This document shows, piece by piece, positions 8,916-16,866 of a DNA stretch of 57,430 nucleotides. Under the pieces are notes generated by a model. It saw only the letters and a program-made list of their open reading frames with translations. It was not told where the DNA came from and did no database searches. Where the stretch lies: positions 1,739,309 through 1,796,738 of the forward strand of contig NZ_CP054919.1 in assembly GCF_013364235.1 (NCBI RefSeq). Direction: 5' to 3'. How positions within the stretch are numbered: the stretch's first letter is position 1; every line of letters begins with the position of its first letter. This DNA is from Kitasatospora sp. NA04385 (GTDB taxonomy: Bacteria > Actinomycetota > Actinomycetes > Streptomycetales > Streptomycetaceae). The position numbers and the translations under genes are program-made.

Positions 8916-9800
8916 TCAGATGATTGGCGGTCTGCCGAGCCTGGTCAAGCGCCAGACGGTGGACCACTTCATCGGCCGGCGCGGACCGCAGGGCTCGCTC
9001 CAGCCTGCCCGGAACCCGCCGAGCCAGGCCCGCAGGCCCTCCTTGGAGGGTCGTCGGAGCACGGTCAGCAGGAACCAGGTTCCCAGGTAGAGAGGCACCA
9101 GCGGGGCCGGAAGGTTCCGCCGGGCCAGCCACACCCGGTTGCGCGCCACGTTGTGGAAGTAGGCGGCGTGCCGGGCCGGGGAGGTGGCGGGGTGGTGCAG
9201 CACCACGTCCGGGCGGTAGTCGATCGACCAGCCGGCGTCCAGCGCGCGCCAGGCCAGGTCGGTCTCCTCGTGCGCGTAGAAGAACTCCGCCGGCAGCTGC
9301 CCGGCCTGCGGGAACACCGCGCTGCGCACCGCGCTGGCGCCGCCCAGGAAGGTGGTGACCCGGGAGCCCTGCATCGGGTCGCTGGCGCGCAGCCGGGGCA
9401 CGTGCCGGCGCTGGGTGGTGCCGGTCTCCGGGTCGGCGATCCGGAACGAGACGATGCCCAGGCCCGGATCGGCGGCGAACGCCTCGCGCAGCAGCGCCGC
9501 CGAGTCGGTGTTCGGCAGCAGGCCGTCGTCGTCCAGGAAGAGCACCGCGTCGACGTCCCGGCCGTCCGGGCCGAACAGCTCGATGCCGACGTTGCGGCCG
9601 CCCGGGATGCCCAGGTTCTCCGGCAGCTCGACGCTCCGCACGCCCTCCGGCAGGACGGGGAGCGGGGCGCCGTTGCCGACCACCGCCAGCTCCACCGGCG
9701 GGCCCTGCTGGGCGCGTACCGACTCGATCAGGGCGTTCAGCTCGGCGGGGCGGTTGCCCATCGTGATGATGACCGCGCCGAGGCGGAAGTCGTCGCTCAT
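8916..9800 (-). CDS. Family 2 glycosyltransferase
   Basis: The 294-residue protein has a GT-A fold typical of GT2: a nucleotide-binding N-terminus (LGAVIITMGNRPAELNALI), a divalent-metal DxD-like motif in AVLFLDDDGLL near residue 90, and the acceptor-side EEFFYAHEETDLAWRAL-type segment (FFYAHEETDLAWRALDAGW). It transfers a sugar from an activated donor, probably onto the phosphopolyol lipid or polymer made by the upstream enzymes. The ATG at 9800 overlaps the stop of the CDP-alcohol phosphatidyltransferase (ATGA). The C-terminal 60 residues contain a hydrophobic stretch (VPLYLGTWFLLTVL) that could anchor it to the membrane. Donor and acceptor are unknown. Confidence 0.88.
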   Translation of the reverse strand: MSDDFRLGAVIITMGNRPAELNALIESVRAQQGPPVELAVVGNGAPLPVLPEGVRSVELPENLGIPGGRNVGIELFGPDGRDVDAVLFLDDDGLLPNTDSAALLREAFAADPGLGIVSFRIADPETGTTQRRHVPRLRASDPMQGSRVTTFLGGASAVRSAVFPQAGQLPAEFFYAHEETDLAWRALDAGWSIDYRPDVVLHHPATSPARHAAYFHNVARNRVWLARRNLPAPLVPLYLGTWFLLTVLRRPSKEGLRAWLGGFRAGWSEPCGPRRPMKWSTVWRLTRLGRPPII

Positions 9801-10627
9801 CGCAGCCTGCTGGACAGGACGATCGACAGCAGGTGCAGGACGGTCTGCAGCACCGCGATGGCGGCCAGCACCACGACCGCGAGCCGGGTGAAGAACAGGT
9901 CGCCGCGGACGGCGTCGGCGATGCCGGCGGCCAGGATGAACAGCGAGGCCTCGACCGCGCCGACCAGGCGGTGGAACTTGAGCAGCGAGGCGGCCCGGCG
10001 GGCCTTGGCCACCGCGGTGGAGCGCGGCACCGAGGCGCTGTCCTCGACGGCGGTCATCCCGGAGCGGGCCCGGGCCACGTCGACCAGGTCGGTCTCGGAC
10101 TTGATCAGGATCGCGCCGAGCGCGGCCAGCGTGCCCAGGAAGGCCCACTGCCAGGCGGCGTGCGCGCCCTCGCGGTGGAACAGGTCGGCGGCGCGCAGGC
10201 CCAGGCCGGTCAGCAGCGCGGCCTCGGACATGTAGTGGCCGACCCGGTCCAGGTAGACGCCGGTCAGCGAGGTCTGCCGGCGCCAGCGGGCCACCTCGCC
10301 ATCCACGCAGTCCAGCAGCAGGTAGACCTGGATCAGCAGGGCGCCGAGGACCGCGCCGGCCAGGCCGGGCACCAGCAGCGCGACACCGGCCAGGATGCCG
10401 GTGAGCATCATCAGGTAGGTCAGGCCGTTGGGCGTGATCGCCGTGACGGTCGACAGGACCCGGGTGATCCGCAGCGAGATCCTCCGCATGTAGAGGCGGC
10501 CGGCCCAGTGCTCGGCACTGCGGCGCTGCAGCATCCCCTCGGGGTGGATCACCGCCCGCAGTTCCTCGATCGACGGGCGCCGGGTGAGGTCGACCGGCGG
10601 GCGTTCAGCTGTTGACGGCTTGGACAT
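9797..10627 (-). CDS. CDP-alcohol phosphatidyltransferase family protein with an altered catalytic motif
   Basis: The 276-residue integral membrane protein has the family signature D106-x2-D109-G110-x2-A113-R114-x8-G123-x3-D127 and five or six hydrophobic segments. The residue at the fourth aspartate position, usually the catalytic base, is His131 (in LDRVGHYMSE). The codon is CAC, clearly read. The family transfers a phosphoalcohol from a CDP-alcohol to a second alcohol in the membrane. Here the operon supplies a glycerol-1-phosphate-dehydrogenase-like protein and a nucleotidyltransferase, so the reaction may use a CDP-polyol. It overlaps the dehydrogenase gene by 23 bases and the GT2 gene by four. 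Whether His131 serves as the base or marks a changed activity is open. Confidence 0.85.
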   Translation of the reverse strand: MSKPSTAERPPVDLTRRPSIEELRAVIHPEGMLQRRSAEHWAGRLYMRRISLRITRVLSTVTAITPNGLTYLMMLTGILAGVALLVPGLAGAVLGALLIQVYLLLDCVDGEVARWRRQTSLTGVYLDRVGHYMSEAALLTGLGLRAADLFHREGAHAAWQWAFLGTLAALGAILIKSETDLVDVARARSGMTAVEDSASVPRSTAVAKARRAASLLKFHRLVGAVEASLFILAAGIADAVRGDLFFTRLAVVVLAAIAVLQTVLHLLSIVLSSRLR

Positions 10628-11666
10628 AGTCGGCGTACGCGTCCCTGATGTCTGTGGCGGAGAGGTCGAGGTGTTCGAGGATGGTGAAGCGCCCCGGTCT
10701 GGTGTTCGGAGCGTAGTGCACCGCTTCGGTGAACTCCGCGTCGGTGAAGCCGAGCTGATCGGCGGTCACCGGCAGGCCGTGGAAGCGCAGGCGCTCCACG
10801 ATCAGCCCGGACAGCTCCCGTTCGCCCCGCAGGTGGCAGGCGAAGGCGGCGCCGAGGCCGACCTGCTCACCGTGCTGGCCGGGCCGCCTGGGGTGCAGTT
10901 CGACCAGGGCGTGCGAGATCTCGTGGCAGGCGCCCGAACTGGGCCGGGTGCTGCCCGCGATGTTCATCGCGATGCCGGACAGTACCAGGGCTTCCGCGAG
11001 CGTCGTCAGCAGGTCCGGGTCATCCAGGGTGCCGGGGTGCCGGAGCAGGTTCTCGCCGGCCGACCGGGCCATCGCGACGGCGAGCCCGTCGACCGGCTCG
11101 CCGGTCACCGCGTGCGAGAGCTCCCAGTCCGCGCAGGCGGAGATGTTGGAGACCGCGTCGCCGATCCCGGCCGCCACGAACTGCTTCGGGGCCTTGGCGA
11201 TCACGTCCAGGTCGACGACGATGCCGATCGGGCTGGGCACGCCGTAGGAGCCCCGGCCGGCGTCGTTGTCGAGGGTGGAGACCGGGGAGCACAGGCCGTC
11301 GTGGGCCAGGTTGGTGGCGACCGCGACCACCGGCAGGCCGACCCGCGCCGCGGCGTACTTCGCCACGTCGATGATCTTGCCGCCGCCGAGGCCGACCAGG
11401 GCGTCGTAGTGCCCGCGGCGAATCTCGTCGGTCAGCCGGACCGCGCTGTCCAGGGTGCCGTCGGCGACCTGGTACCAGTCGGCGCCGGGCAGCGCGGGCT
11501 CCAGCCGCTCGCGCAGCAGCGCGCCGGAGCCGCCGCTGATCGCCACCGCGATCCGGCCGCCGGCCGACAGCCGCCGGTCGGCGAGGATGCCCCCCAGTGC
11601 GTCCAGGGCGCCCGCGCGGATCTCCACGAAGACCGGCGAGGGCACCAGGCGGGTCAGTACTGGCAC
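10605..11666 (-). CDS. sn-Glycerol-1-phosphate dehydrogenase-like protein (iron/zinc alcohol dehydrogenase superfamily)
   Basis: The 353-residue protein belongs to the glycerol dehydrogenase/3-dehydroquinate-synthase-like superfamily that reduces dihydroxyacetone phosphate with NAD(P)H to glycerol-1-phosphate. Visible are the nucleotide motif LVGLGGGKIIDVAKYAA, the TNLAHDGLCSPVS segment, and metal-ligand histidines in ACHEISHAL and RPGQHGEQVG. The GTG at 11666 lies inside the end of the nucleotidyltransferase gene (overlap 13 bases). The stop lies inside the start of the CDP-alcohol transferase gene. G1P rather than G3P stereochemistry is unusual for bacteria (known in AraM-type enzymes) and is inferred here from family only. 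A different polyol phosphate is possible. Confidence 0.85.
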   Translation of the reverse strand: MPVLTRLVPSPVFVEIRAGALDALGGILADRRLSAGGRIAVAISGGSGALLRERLEPALPGADWYQVADGTLDSAVRLTDEIRRGHYDALVGLGGGKIIDVAKYAAARVGLPVVAVATNLAHDGLCSPVSTLDNDAGRGSYGVPSPIGIVVDLDVIAKAPKQFVAAGIGDAVSNISACADWELSHAVTGEPVDGLAVAMARSAGENLLRHPGTLDDPDLLTTLAEALVLSGIAMNIAGSTRPSSGACHEISHALVELHPRRPGQHGEQVGLGAAFACHLRGERELSGLIVERLRFHGLPVTADQLGFTDAEFTEAVHYAPNTRPGRFTILEHLDLSATDIRDAYADYVQAVNS

Positions 11667-12409
11667 GCGATCTCCCGGGCCTTGGCGAGGTCGTCGTGGT
11701 TGTCGACCTCGACCCAGGAGACCTCGCCGATCGGCTGCACGTCGACGGTCAGGCCGCGGTCGACCATCTCCTGGTAGCCGTCCTCGTAGTACAGCTGCGG
11801 GTCGCGCTCGTAGACCGCCTTGAGCGCGTCGGCGAGGGCGTCGGCCGCGGACGGGTTGATCACGGTGACGCCGATGTACTCGCCGGTGGCGTCCTGCGGG
11901 TCCATCAGCTTGGTGATCCGGCGCACCCCCAGCTCGGGGTCGACGACGACCTTCATCTCCTCGTCGGCGAGCTTCTTCACGGTGTCCAGCGCGAGCAGGA
12001 TGCCGGGGGCCCGGCCCTCCTTGATCCGCAGGTCGTTGCCGTCCAGCATGGTGCGCTGCACCGAGGCGGGGTGCACGGTGTCGCCGTTGGCGAGCAGCAG
12101 GCCCTCGGCGAACAGCTCGCGGGCGCACCACAGCGAGTAGGCGTTGTTCCACTCCTCGGCCTTGTCGTTCTCGACCAGGGTGAGCTTCACGCCGTACTTC
12201 TGCTCCAGCGCCCGCTTGCGCTCCTGCACCGCCTCCTTGCGGTAGCCGACCACGATCGCGGCCTCCCGCAGCCCGACCTCGGCGAAGTTCCCGAGCGTCA
12301 GGTCGAGCACCGTCCGCTCGCCGTCGACCGGCACCAGTGCCTTGGGCAGGGTGTCGGTGTACGGACGGAGCCGGCGGCCGGCGCCGGCGGCCAGGACGAG
12401 GCCGATCAT
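11654..12409 (-). CDS. Sugar-phosphate/polyol-phosphate nucleotidyltransferase-like protein
   Basis: The 251-residue protein has the nucleotidyltransferase signature LAAGAGRRLRPYTDTLPKAL at its very N-terminus and a metal-binding LLANGDTVH segment near residue 110. This family activates sugar or polyol phosphates with NTP. Given the downstream CDP-alcohol transferase, a CDP-activated polyol is the attractive product, but the base specificity cannot be read. I chose the ATG at 12409 because GGAG lies seven bases upstream and the conserved motif begins at residue 3. It is the first gene of the exporter operon, and the promoter must lie in the long non-coding region upstream. Confidence 0.85.
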   Translation of the reverse strand: MIGLVLAAGAGRRLRPYTDTLPKALVPVDGERTVLDLTLGNFAEVGLREAAIVVGYRKEAVQERKRALEQKYGVKLTLVENDKAEEWNNAYSLWCARELFAEGLLLANGDTVHPASVQRTMLDGNDLRIKEGRAPGILLALDTVKKLADEEMKVVVDPELGVRRITKLMDPQDATGEYIGVTVINPSAADALADALKAVYERDPQLYYEDGYQEMVDRGLTVDVQPIGEVSWVEVDNHDDLAKAREIACQY

Positions 12410-12863
12410 GCGGGACTCCAGGGGTTCTCTCGGGTGCCGCGCGGCGCCGTTCCGGGTCGGACGTACCGTGCGGGTCTGCTGCGGCCGCGGCTGCGGCGCG
12501 CCGGGTGGGCGGCCACTGCGGGCCGTCCGGTGCCACTGATGGTAGGCGACCTCGACGACCTGCCAGAACGCGGCCCGGGCGGTTCGGTGATCGTTCCCGG
12601 GAACCCGGTGAACGCCCGGTGACCGGGGACGACCACGGGTCGAACACTTCTGCCAGTGGTCCCGCCCTCCCCCACCGGGGTGTGCGTCGCGGCCCCGCGC
12701 CGGGCGGGCCATGCGGCAGACTTGGGCCCCGACGCCGTCGGCGGACCGGCCGGTCCGGGCCGACGCGCGTGCAGCCGACCCCAAGGAACGGGGCGGGCGG
12801 CCCCGGAGACCACGGCCCGGGGCCGGCGTCCCCGGTCCACGTGCCGAAAGGGGCATTGTGCCC
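12410..12863. other. Non-coding divergent region between the nucleotidyltransferase gene and idi
   Basis: These 454 bases separate two divergent genes. I see no credible coding frame, RNA gene or long repeat. They must hold the promoters of both the exporter operon (leftward) and idi (rightward), but no clear -35/-10 pair stood out. Confidence 0.6.
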
Positions 12864-13469
12864 ATGAGCCCTGCTGTCAGCCCGACCGAGGCCCTCTCGC
12901 CGGAACTCGCCTCCCCTTCCGGGGCCGCACCGGGCGAGATCCTGCTGGAACTGGTCGACGACGACGGCGTGACCATCGGGACCGGCGAGAAGCTCTGGGC
13001 CCACCAGCAGCCGGGCCGGCTGCACCGGGCGTTCTCGGTCTTCCTGTTCGACCGCCAGGGCCGGCTGCTGCTCCAGCGCCGCGCCCTCGGCAAGTACCAC
13101 TCCCCCGGTGTCTGGTCGAACACCTGCTGCGGCCACCCCTACCCCGGCGAGCAGCCCTTCCTGGCCGCCGCCCGCCGCACCACGGAGGAGCTCGGCGCCG
13201 CGCCGGCCCTGCTCTGCGAGGCGGGCAACGTCCGCTACGACCTGCCGGACGAGGCGTCCGGGCTGATCGAGCGGGAGTGGAACCACCTCTTCGTCGGGTT
13301 GGTCACCGCCGAGCTGGACCCGGACCCGGACGAGATCGAGGACACCCGCTTCGTGACTGCGGCGGAGCTGCGCGAGCTGCGGGCCGAGAAGCCGTTCTCG
13401 GTGTGGTTCGAGACCGTCTTCGAGGCGGCGCTGCCGGGGATTCGGGAGATCGCCGGGCACGATTGGTGA
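12864..13469 (+). CDS. idi: Isopentenyl-diphosphate delta-isomerase, type I (Nudix)
   Basis: The 201-residue enzyme interconverts isopentenyl and dimethylallyl diphosphate and so balances precursors for the hopanoid genes nearby. Type I features are the catalytic cysteine in WSNTCCGHPYPGE (about residue 87), the Nudix-box region AAARRTTEELG and the second metal/acid segment EREWNHLFVG. An AAAGGGG ribosome binding site lies ten bases before the ATG at 12864 and four before an in-frame GTG at 12858, so the start could be two codons earlier. The gene faces away from the hopanoid and exporter operons. Its TGA stop is the first triplet of the repeat array that follows. Confidence 0.95.
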   Translation: MSPAVSPTEALSPELASPSGAAPGEILLELVDDDGVTIGTGEKLWAHQQPGRLHRAFSVFLFDRQGRLLLQRRALGKYHSPGVWSNTCCGHPYPGEQPFLAAARRTTEELGAAPALLCEAGNVRYDLPDEASGLIEREWNHLFVGLVTAELDPDPDEIEDTRFVTAAELRELRAEKPFSVWFETVFEAALPGIREIAGHDW

Positions 13470-13777
13470 TGCGGCATCGGTGATGCGTCACTGGTTGATG
13501 TGTCACTGGTTGATGTGTCACCGGTGACGCGTTATCCGTGTCGCGTCATTCGTGACGCGACATCGGTGACGCGACATCAGTGGCACGACATCGGCGGCGC
13601 GAGGTCGGTGACGCGACGTGAATGACGCGACATCGATGACTCGACATTGGTGCCGCGACATCCGTGATGCGACACGGGTGGTTCAGCACGGATGTCGTGT
13701 CATCGATGCTGCGGCACGGGTGTCGCGACACCGATGCTGCGGCAACTGGTGACGCGACATCGGTGACATGGCACCGG
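13467..13777. repeat. Degenerate 14-nt tandem repeat (minisatellite)
   Basis: About 22 imperfect units of 14 bases (occasionally 15) run head to tail, with a consensus near TGACGCGACATCGG. The core drifts around the palindrome TGTCGCGACA, and one exact palindrome, GGTGTCGCGACACC, is present. The array starts on the idi stop codon and ends just before the RsbW-like gene's 3' end. Both reading directions are open in places, but no coding signal is seen. Confidence 0.85.
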
Positions 13778-13821
13778 CGCGTTCGGGCGGCCCCGGCGCG
13801 GCAGACGGCGGTGGGCCGGGC

Positions 13822-14373
13822 TCAGTAGTCGGGGTCGTCGTCGAGGTCGTCGAGGTCGGCCCCGACGCCCGGCCCGGGGGCGCCCGCGCCGGGGAGCGGC
13901 AGGCTGGCCCAGATCACCTTGCCGCCGCCCTCGGTGCGCTCCACGTCGCACTCGCCGCCGGCCTGCAGGGTGATGCTCTTGACCAGCAGCAGTCCGCGGC
14001 CGCCGGGGCGGGCGGGGTCGTTCTCCTGGGCCTTGGGGCGGTAGGGGTGGCCGTCGACCACCGAGATCCGGACCCGGTCGGGGTCGATGGCGAGTTCGCA
14101 GACCACCTCGGGCGAGAGCACCGCGGCGTGGGTGACGGCGTTGGAGACCAGCTCGGAGACGATCAGCAGCAGGTCGTCCACCAGCTCCTGGTAGCGCTGT
14201 CCGGCCATTCCCTGGGCCAGCAGCCGGTCGCGCACGGCGTGTCTGGTGCGGGGCACCGACGCCTCGTGGGAGACCGCCGAGAAGCGCCACACGCCGGTTT
14301 CGGGTCCGGGGCCGGGTTCGCGGCCGGGCCACCAGGTCGCGGTGTCCAAGGCCGCCTTGTCCGTCTGTTCCAC
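13822..14373 (-). CDS. RsbW-like ATP-binding regulatory protein (histidine-kinase-like ATPase)
   Basis: The protein is an anti-sigma-factor/serine-kinase-type HATPase as found in dozens of copies in streptomycetes. The N box is LLLIVSELVSNAVTHA, and the G1/G2 boxes are ISVVDGHPYRP and RPGGRGLLLVKSIT. Such proteins bind or phosphorylate anti-sigma antagonists in stress and developmental signalling; the partner is not encoded nearby. I use the GTG at 14373 (183 residues), which has an AAGGGCGG ribosome binding site. An in-frame GTG at 14475 would add a Pro-rich 34-residue tail but has no ribosome binding site. The C-terminus is acidic (DLDDLDDDPDY). Confidence 0.85.
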   Translation of the reverse strand: MEQTDKAALDTATWWPGREPGPGPETGVWRFSAVSHEASVPRTRHAVRDRLLAQGMAGQRYQELVDDLLLIVSELVSNAVTHAAVLSPEVVCELAIDPDRVRISVVDGHPYRPKAQENDPARPGGRGLLLVKSITLQAGGECDVERTEGGGKVIWASLPLPGAGAPGPGVGADLDDLDDDPDY

Positions 14374-14826
14374 TGCACGCCGCCCTTCACGCGGTGACGG
14401 GAGGCTCCCGCGCCGGGGTCCGGCCGGCGGCGGCTGTCGGGAATCGGGCGTTCCGCTCAAGGCTCCCTGGTTCACAGAGGCTAGGAGAGCACCACCCGAT
14501 GACCCACGCCGGGACTGGAACTACGCGTGTCGTGAAGGTTCCCGACCGATTCGGTGCGTGTTGTGCGCCGTCCTGGCCGGTCGCTTCACACCCGGGGCTC
14601 ACTGTTGCCGCCAGAACGCGCGTCCGAAATCGTCCGCACCCCCGTCACCAGGGCAATCGCCCTCCGGACGGCCCACCCGTCGTCCGGCTTGTCCGGTTCT
14701 GCCCCGATCCCTCGCCGATGGCCGTCCGGACCCCCGAAAACGCAGGTGAGAAGCACTCCCCGGGCCTGGTAGTGTTCTCTCTGTCGCCAGGGGGCAGCCG
14801 AAAGGAAGCCCCGAGGTGAACACCCG
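14374..14826. promoter_or_regulatory. Non-coding region with probable tRNA-Leu promoter
   Basis: About 450 bases without a credible gene. A TAGTGT -10 element at 14770-14775, with TGAGAA 17 bases upstream, is a plausible tRNA promoter and would give a 5' leader of about 45 bases. The rest shows nothing recognisable. Confidence 0.4.
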
Positions 14827-14914
14827 GTCCGGGTGGCGGAATGGCAGACGCGCTAGCTTGAGGTGCTAGTGCCCTTTATCGGGCGTGGGGGTTCAAGTCC
14901 CCCCTCGGACACCA
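14827..14914 (+). tRNA. tRNA-Leu (anticodon GAG)
   Basis: An 88-nt class II tRNA folds cleanly. The acceptor arms are GTCCGGG and CTCGGAC, and the anticodon stem CTAGC/GCTAG encloses the loop TTGAGGT with anticodon GAG at 14860-14862. A long variable arm (TGCCCTTTATCGGGCG) and a T arm with GTTCAAGTC complete the fold. Discriminator A and CCA are encoded. It reads CUC/CUU leucine codons. Confidence 0.97.
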
Positions 14915-14920
14915 GTGTGA

Positions 14921-14942
14921 GACCCCTGCTTCGGCGGGGGTC
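14921..14942 (+). terminator. tRNA-Leu terminator
   Basis: A hairpin with arms GACCCC/GGGGTC and an inner GC-TTCG-GC tetraloop begins seven bases after the tRNA and is followed by a T-rich stretch (TCTTCTGCTTTT). Confidence 0.85.
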
Positions 14943-14972
14943 TTCTGCTTTTCCGGCTGGGCCGCCCCCGCC

Positions 14973-15019
14973 GACCGACCTCCTGCCCGGCGGCTGCGGG
15001 GCCGGGCAGGAGGTCGGTC
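14973..15019 (-). terminator. Terminator of the toxin-immunity operon
   Basis: A strong hairpin has arms GACCGACCTCCTGCCCGG and CCGGGCAGGAGGTCGGTC (18 bp) around a short G-rich loop. The right arm overlaps the stop codon of the immunity-like gene. It lies between that gene and the convergent tRNA-Leu gene. Confidence 0.8.
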
Positions 15020-15842
15020 AGCGCGGGGGCAGCAGGTCGGTGCGGTGGGGGGTCAGGTCGGTGACGCTGTCCAGGTCGGCTTCCACGGTGTACCAGGTGT
15101 GCGCGCCGTCGGGAGCGGTCTCCTCGTCCAGCTGGTTGGCGTCCGCGAAGCCCCAACTGCCGCCGGTGTAGACGCCCTTGATCCGGCCCTCGACCGTGCC
15201 GACGGCCTCGAACGGGCCGCCTCGCCACTGGAACGTCCAGTGGGTGCGGTACCAGGCGTCGAGCTGCTCCGGGGGGACGGCGCCGCCCTCGGCGAGGGTG
15301 ACCAGGCCGTGCGGGTCGACCGCGGGGGCGGCCCGGTGGGTGGTGCCGCCGAGGACGGCGAAGCAGCCGGGGCGGAAGTGGTCGGCCTCGGAGAGCCGCC
15401 GGGCCAGGTCGAGGCGCGGGGCCAGCAGGTCCCGGCGGTGCTCCTCGGGCTCGGTGACCTCGGCCAGCGGGAAGACGCCCCGGTAGCCGTTGACCCGGCG
15501 CTTCAGGTGCTGCCGGGCGAACTCCCGGTCGTCGCCGAGGTAGTTGCCGGAGACGGTGGTGTCGACGCGGTCGGTGCACTCGAAGAGCTCGCCGCGCCAG
15601 TGGAAGGTCCAGTGCACGGCGTACCAGGCGTCGAGCCGCTCGGGCGGCAGCGGGTAGCCGAGCACCGAGCCGTCGGCGGCGAGCCGGGGCGCGACGCCCT
15701 CGGGGGCGGGGACGCCGGGGCCGGGGAGCAGTTCCACGCAGGGCCACAGGCCGGCGGCGGCGCGGGCCGGGTACACCGTCCCGCCGTGGACCGCGAACTC
15801 GCCCTTCACCGGCTGGTGACGGTCCGAGGGGTCAGTTGTCAT
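15018..15842 (-). CDS. Putative immunity protein with two repeated domains
   Basis: I do not recognise a named family for this 274-residue protein. It has an internal duplication: the segment LDAWYAVHWTFHWRGELFE (about residue 80) returns as LDAWYRTHWTFQWRGGPFE (about residue 205), each followed by a VxxxVxGxYxG strand pair. No signal peptide or membrane segment is seen, so it is probably cytosolic. The ATG at 15842 overlaps the end of the preceding toxin-like gene by 11 bases. Position last in a WXG100-like/toxin-like trio is the main reason to call it an immunity protein; this is inference, not homology. Confidence 0.6.
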   Translation of the reverse strand: MTTDPSDRHQPVKGEFAVHGGTVYPARAAAGLWPCVELLPGPGVPAPEGVAPRLAADGSVLGYPLPPERLDAWYAVHWTFHWRGELFECTDRVDTTVSGNYLGDDREFARQHLKRRVNGYRGVFPLAEVTEPEEHRRDLLAPRLDLARRLSEADHFRPGCFAVLGGTTHRAAPAVDPHGLVTLAEGGAVPPEQLDAWYRTHWTFQWRGGPFEAVGTVEGRIKGVYTGGSWGFADANQLDEETAPDGAHTWYTVEADLDSVTDLTPHRTDLLPPR

Positions 15843-16866
15843 AGTACTTCCACAGCCCATCGCTCTTGTCGAAGCGGCCGACGGCCTCTTCCGTCCCGTC
15901 GGCGTCCATCCGCCAGATCTCCGCACCGTGCGGGAAGCCGGTGGGCTTGGCGTCCCACTCCGGGACGCCGCCGCCGGTGTAGCCGGTGCCCAGGAACGGT
16001 GCGTCCCAGTTCTTTCCTGCATTCTGCCCGGCCATGCCCGCGACGCGGTCGGCCAGGGCCTGGTCGTTGACCGCGCCGAGGGTCGGGTCGGCCTCCATGC
16101 CGTGCGGGGCGGGGAAGCGCAGTTGGTACGCCTCGGACGCGCCGGGCGGCACCGGGCTCCAGCCCGCGCCGCCGTCGTCGAGGGCGAGGCCGTCGCGCAG
16201 GTCGTCCATGCTGCGCAGGTCGGCGGTGTCGGAGCCGCGCGCGATGGAGCCGCGGAACTCGCCGGGGTCGAAGGTGCGGCCGCCGAGCGTGGTGGAGTTC
16301 TCCAGGTAGGCCTCCGCGACGTCGGGCTTGACGATCTTGGTGACCATCCGGCCCTCGTCCAGCTTGATCGCGTCGCGGACCTGGACGACCTGGCGGGCCT
16401 GTTCCTCGGTCAGGCTGTTGGTGGGGCTGAGGCGCAGCCGGTCGTGCTCGGCGCGGTCGAGGCCGCGGGGGGCCAGTTCCTCGTCGATCTGCTGCTGGTA
16501 GCTGGGGCCGTCGCGGAGCGCCCCGTTGCCGTACTGCTCGGTCTCCAGCGGGGCGGAGCCGGGTGCGGTGCGCGGGCTCGGGACCGTCCCGGCCTCGCCG
16601 GCCAGCGCGGACTCCTCGCTCGCCAGGCGCGGGCCGGCCGCTTCGAGGTTCTTCGGGGCGGCCACCTTGAGGTCCCGCGGGGCCACCGCCTTGAGGTCCT
16701 CGGCGATCTTCGCCTCGGTGGCGGCGTGGGCGGCGAGGTTGCGGGCGCCCTTCTCGGCGGCCTCCTCGACGACGGCGGCGTGCTTCTCGGCGATCTTCGG
16801 CAGCGAGTCCACGGCGTCGTTCTTGAGCGCCCGGAAGACCGCCTGCTCCTCTCCTCCGGCCGCCAT
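15832..16866 (-). CDS. Putative polymorphic toxin of a type VII-like secretion cassette
   Basis: The 344-residue protein has an Ala/Glu/Lys-rich helical N-terminus, with a repeated APRDLKVAAPKNLEAAGP segment near residue 80, then a Pro/Ala linker. The folded C-terminal half ends WRMDADGTEEAVGRFDKSD-LWKYYDN. The C-terminal aromatic- and Gly-rich block (PFLGTGYTGGGVPEWDAKP) is the likely effector domain, but I cannot assign an activity and no catalytic motif is certain. The ATG shares a base with the stop of the WXG100-like gene, and the stop overlaps the next gene. This tight trio is typical of actinobacterial polymorphic toxin loci, where the small upstream protein directs export and the downstream one protects the producer. 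Confidence 0.6.
   Translation of the reverse strand: MAAGGEEQAVFRALKNDAVDSLPKIAEKHAAVVEEAAEKGARNLAAHAATEAKIAEDLKAVAPRDLKVAAPKNLEAAGPRLASEESALAGEAGTVPSPRTAPGSAPLETEQYGNGALRDGPSYQQQIDEELAPRGLDRAEHDRLRLSPTNSLTEEQARQVVQVRDAIKLDEGRMVTKIVKPDVAEAYLENSTTLGGRTFDPGEFRGSIARGSDTADLRSMDDLRDGLALDDGGAGWSPVPPGASEAYQLRFPAPHGMEADPTLGAVNDQALADRVAGMAGQNAGKNWDAPFLGTGYTGGGVPEWDAKPTGFPHGAEIWRMDADGTEEAVGRFDKSDGLWKYYDN

Noticed and set aside
13546..13731. Coding frame through the 14-nt array
   Set aside because: Its peptide is a direct read-out of the repeat with no start context or conserved sequence.
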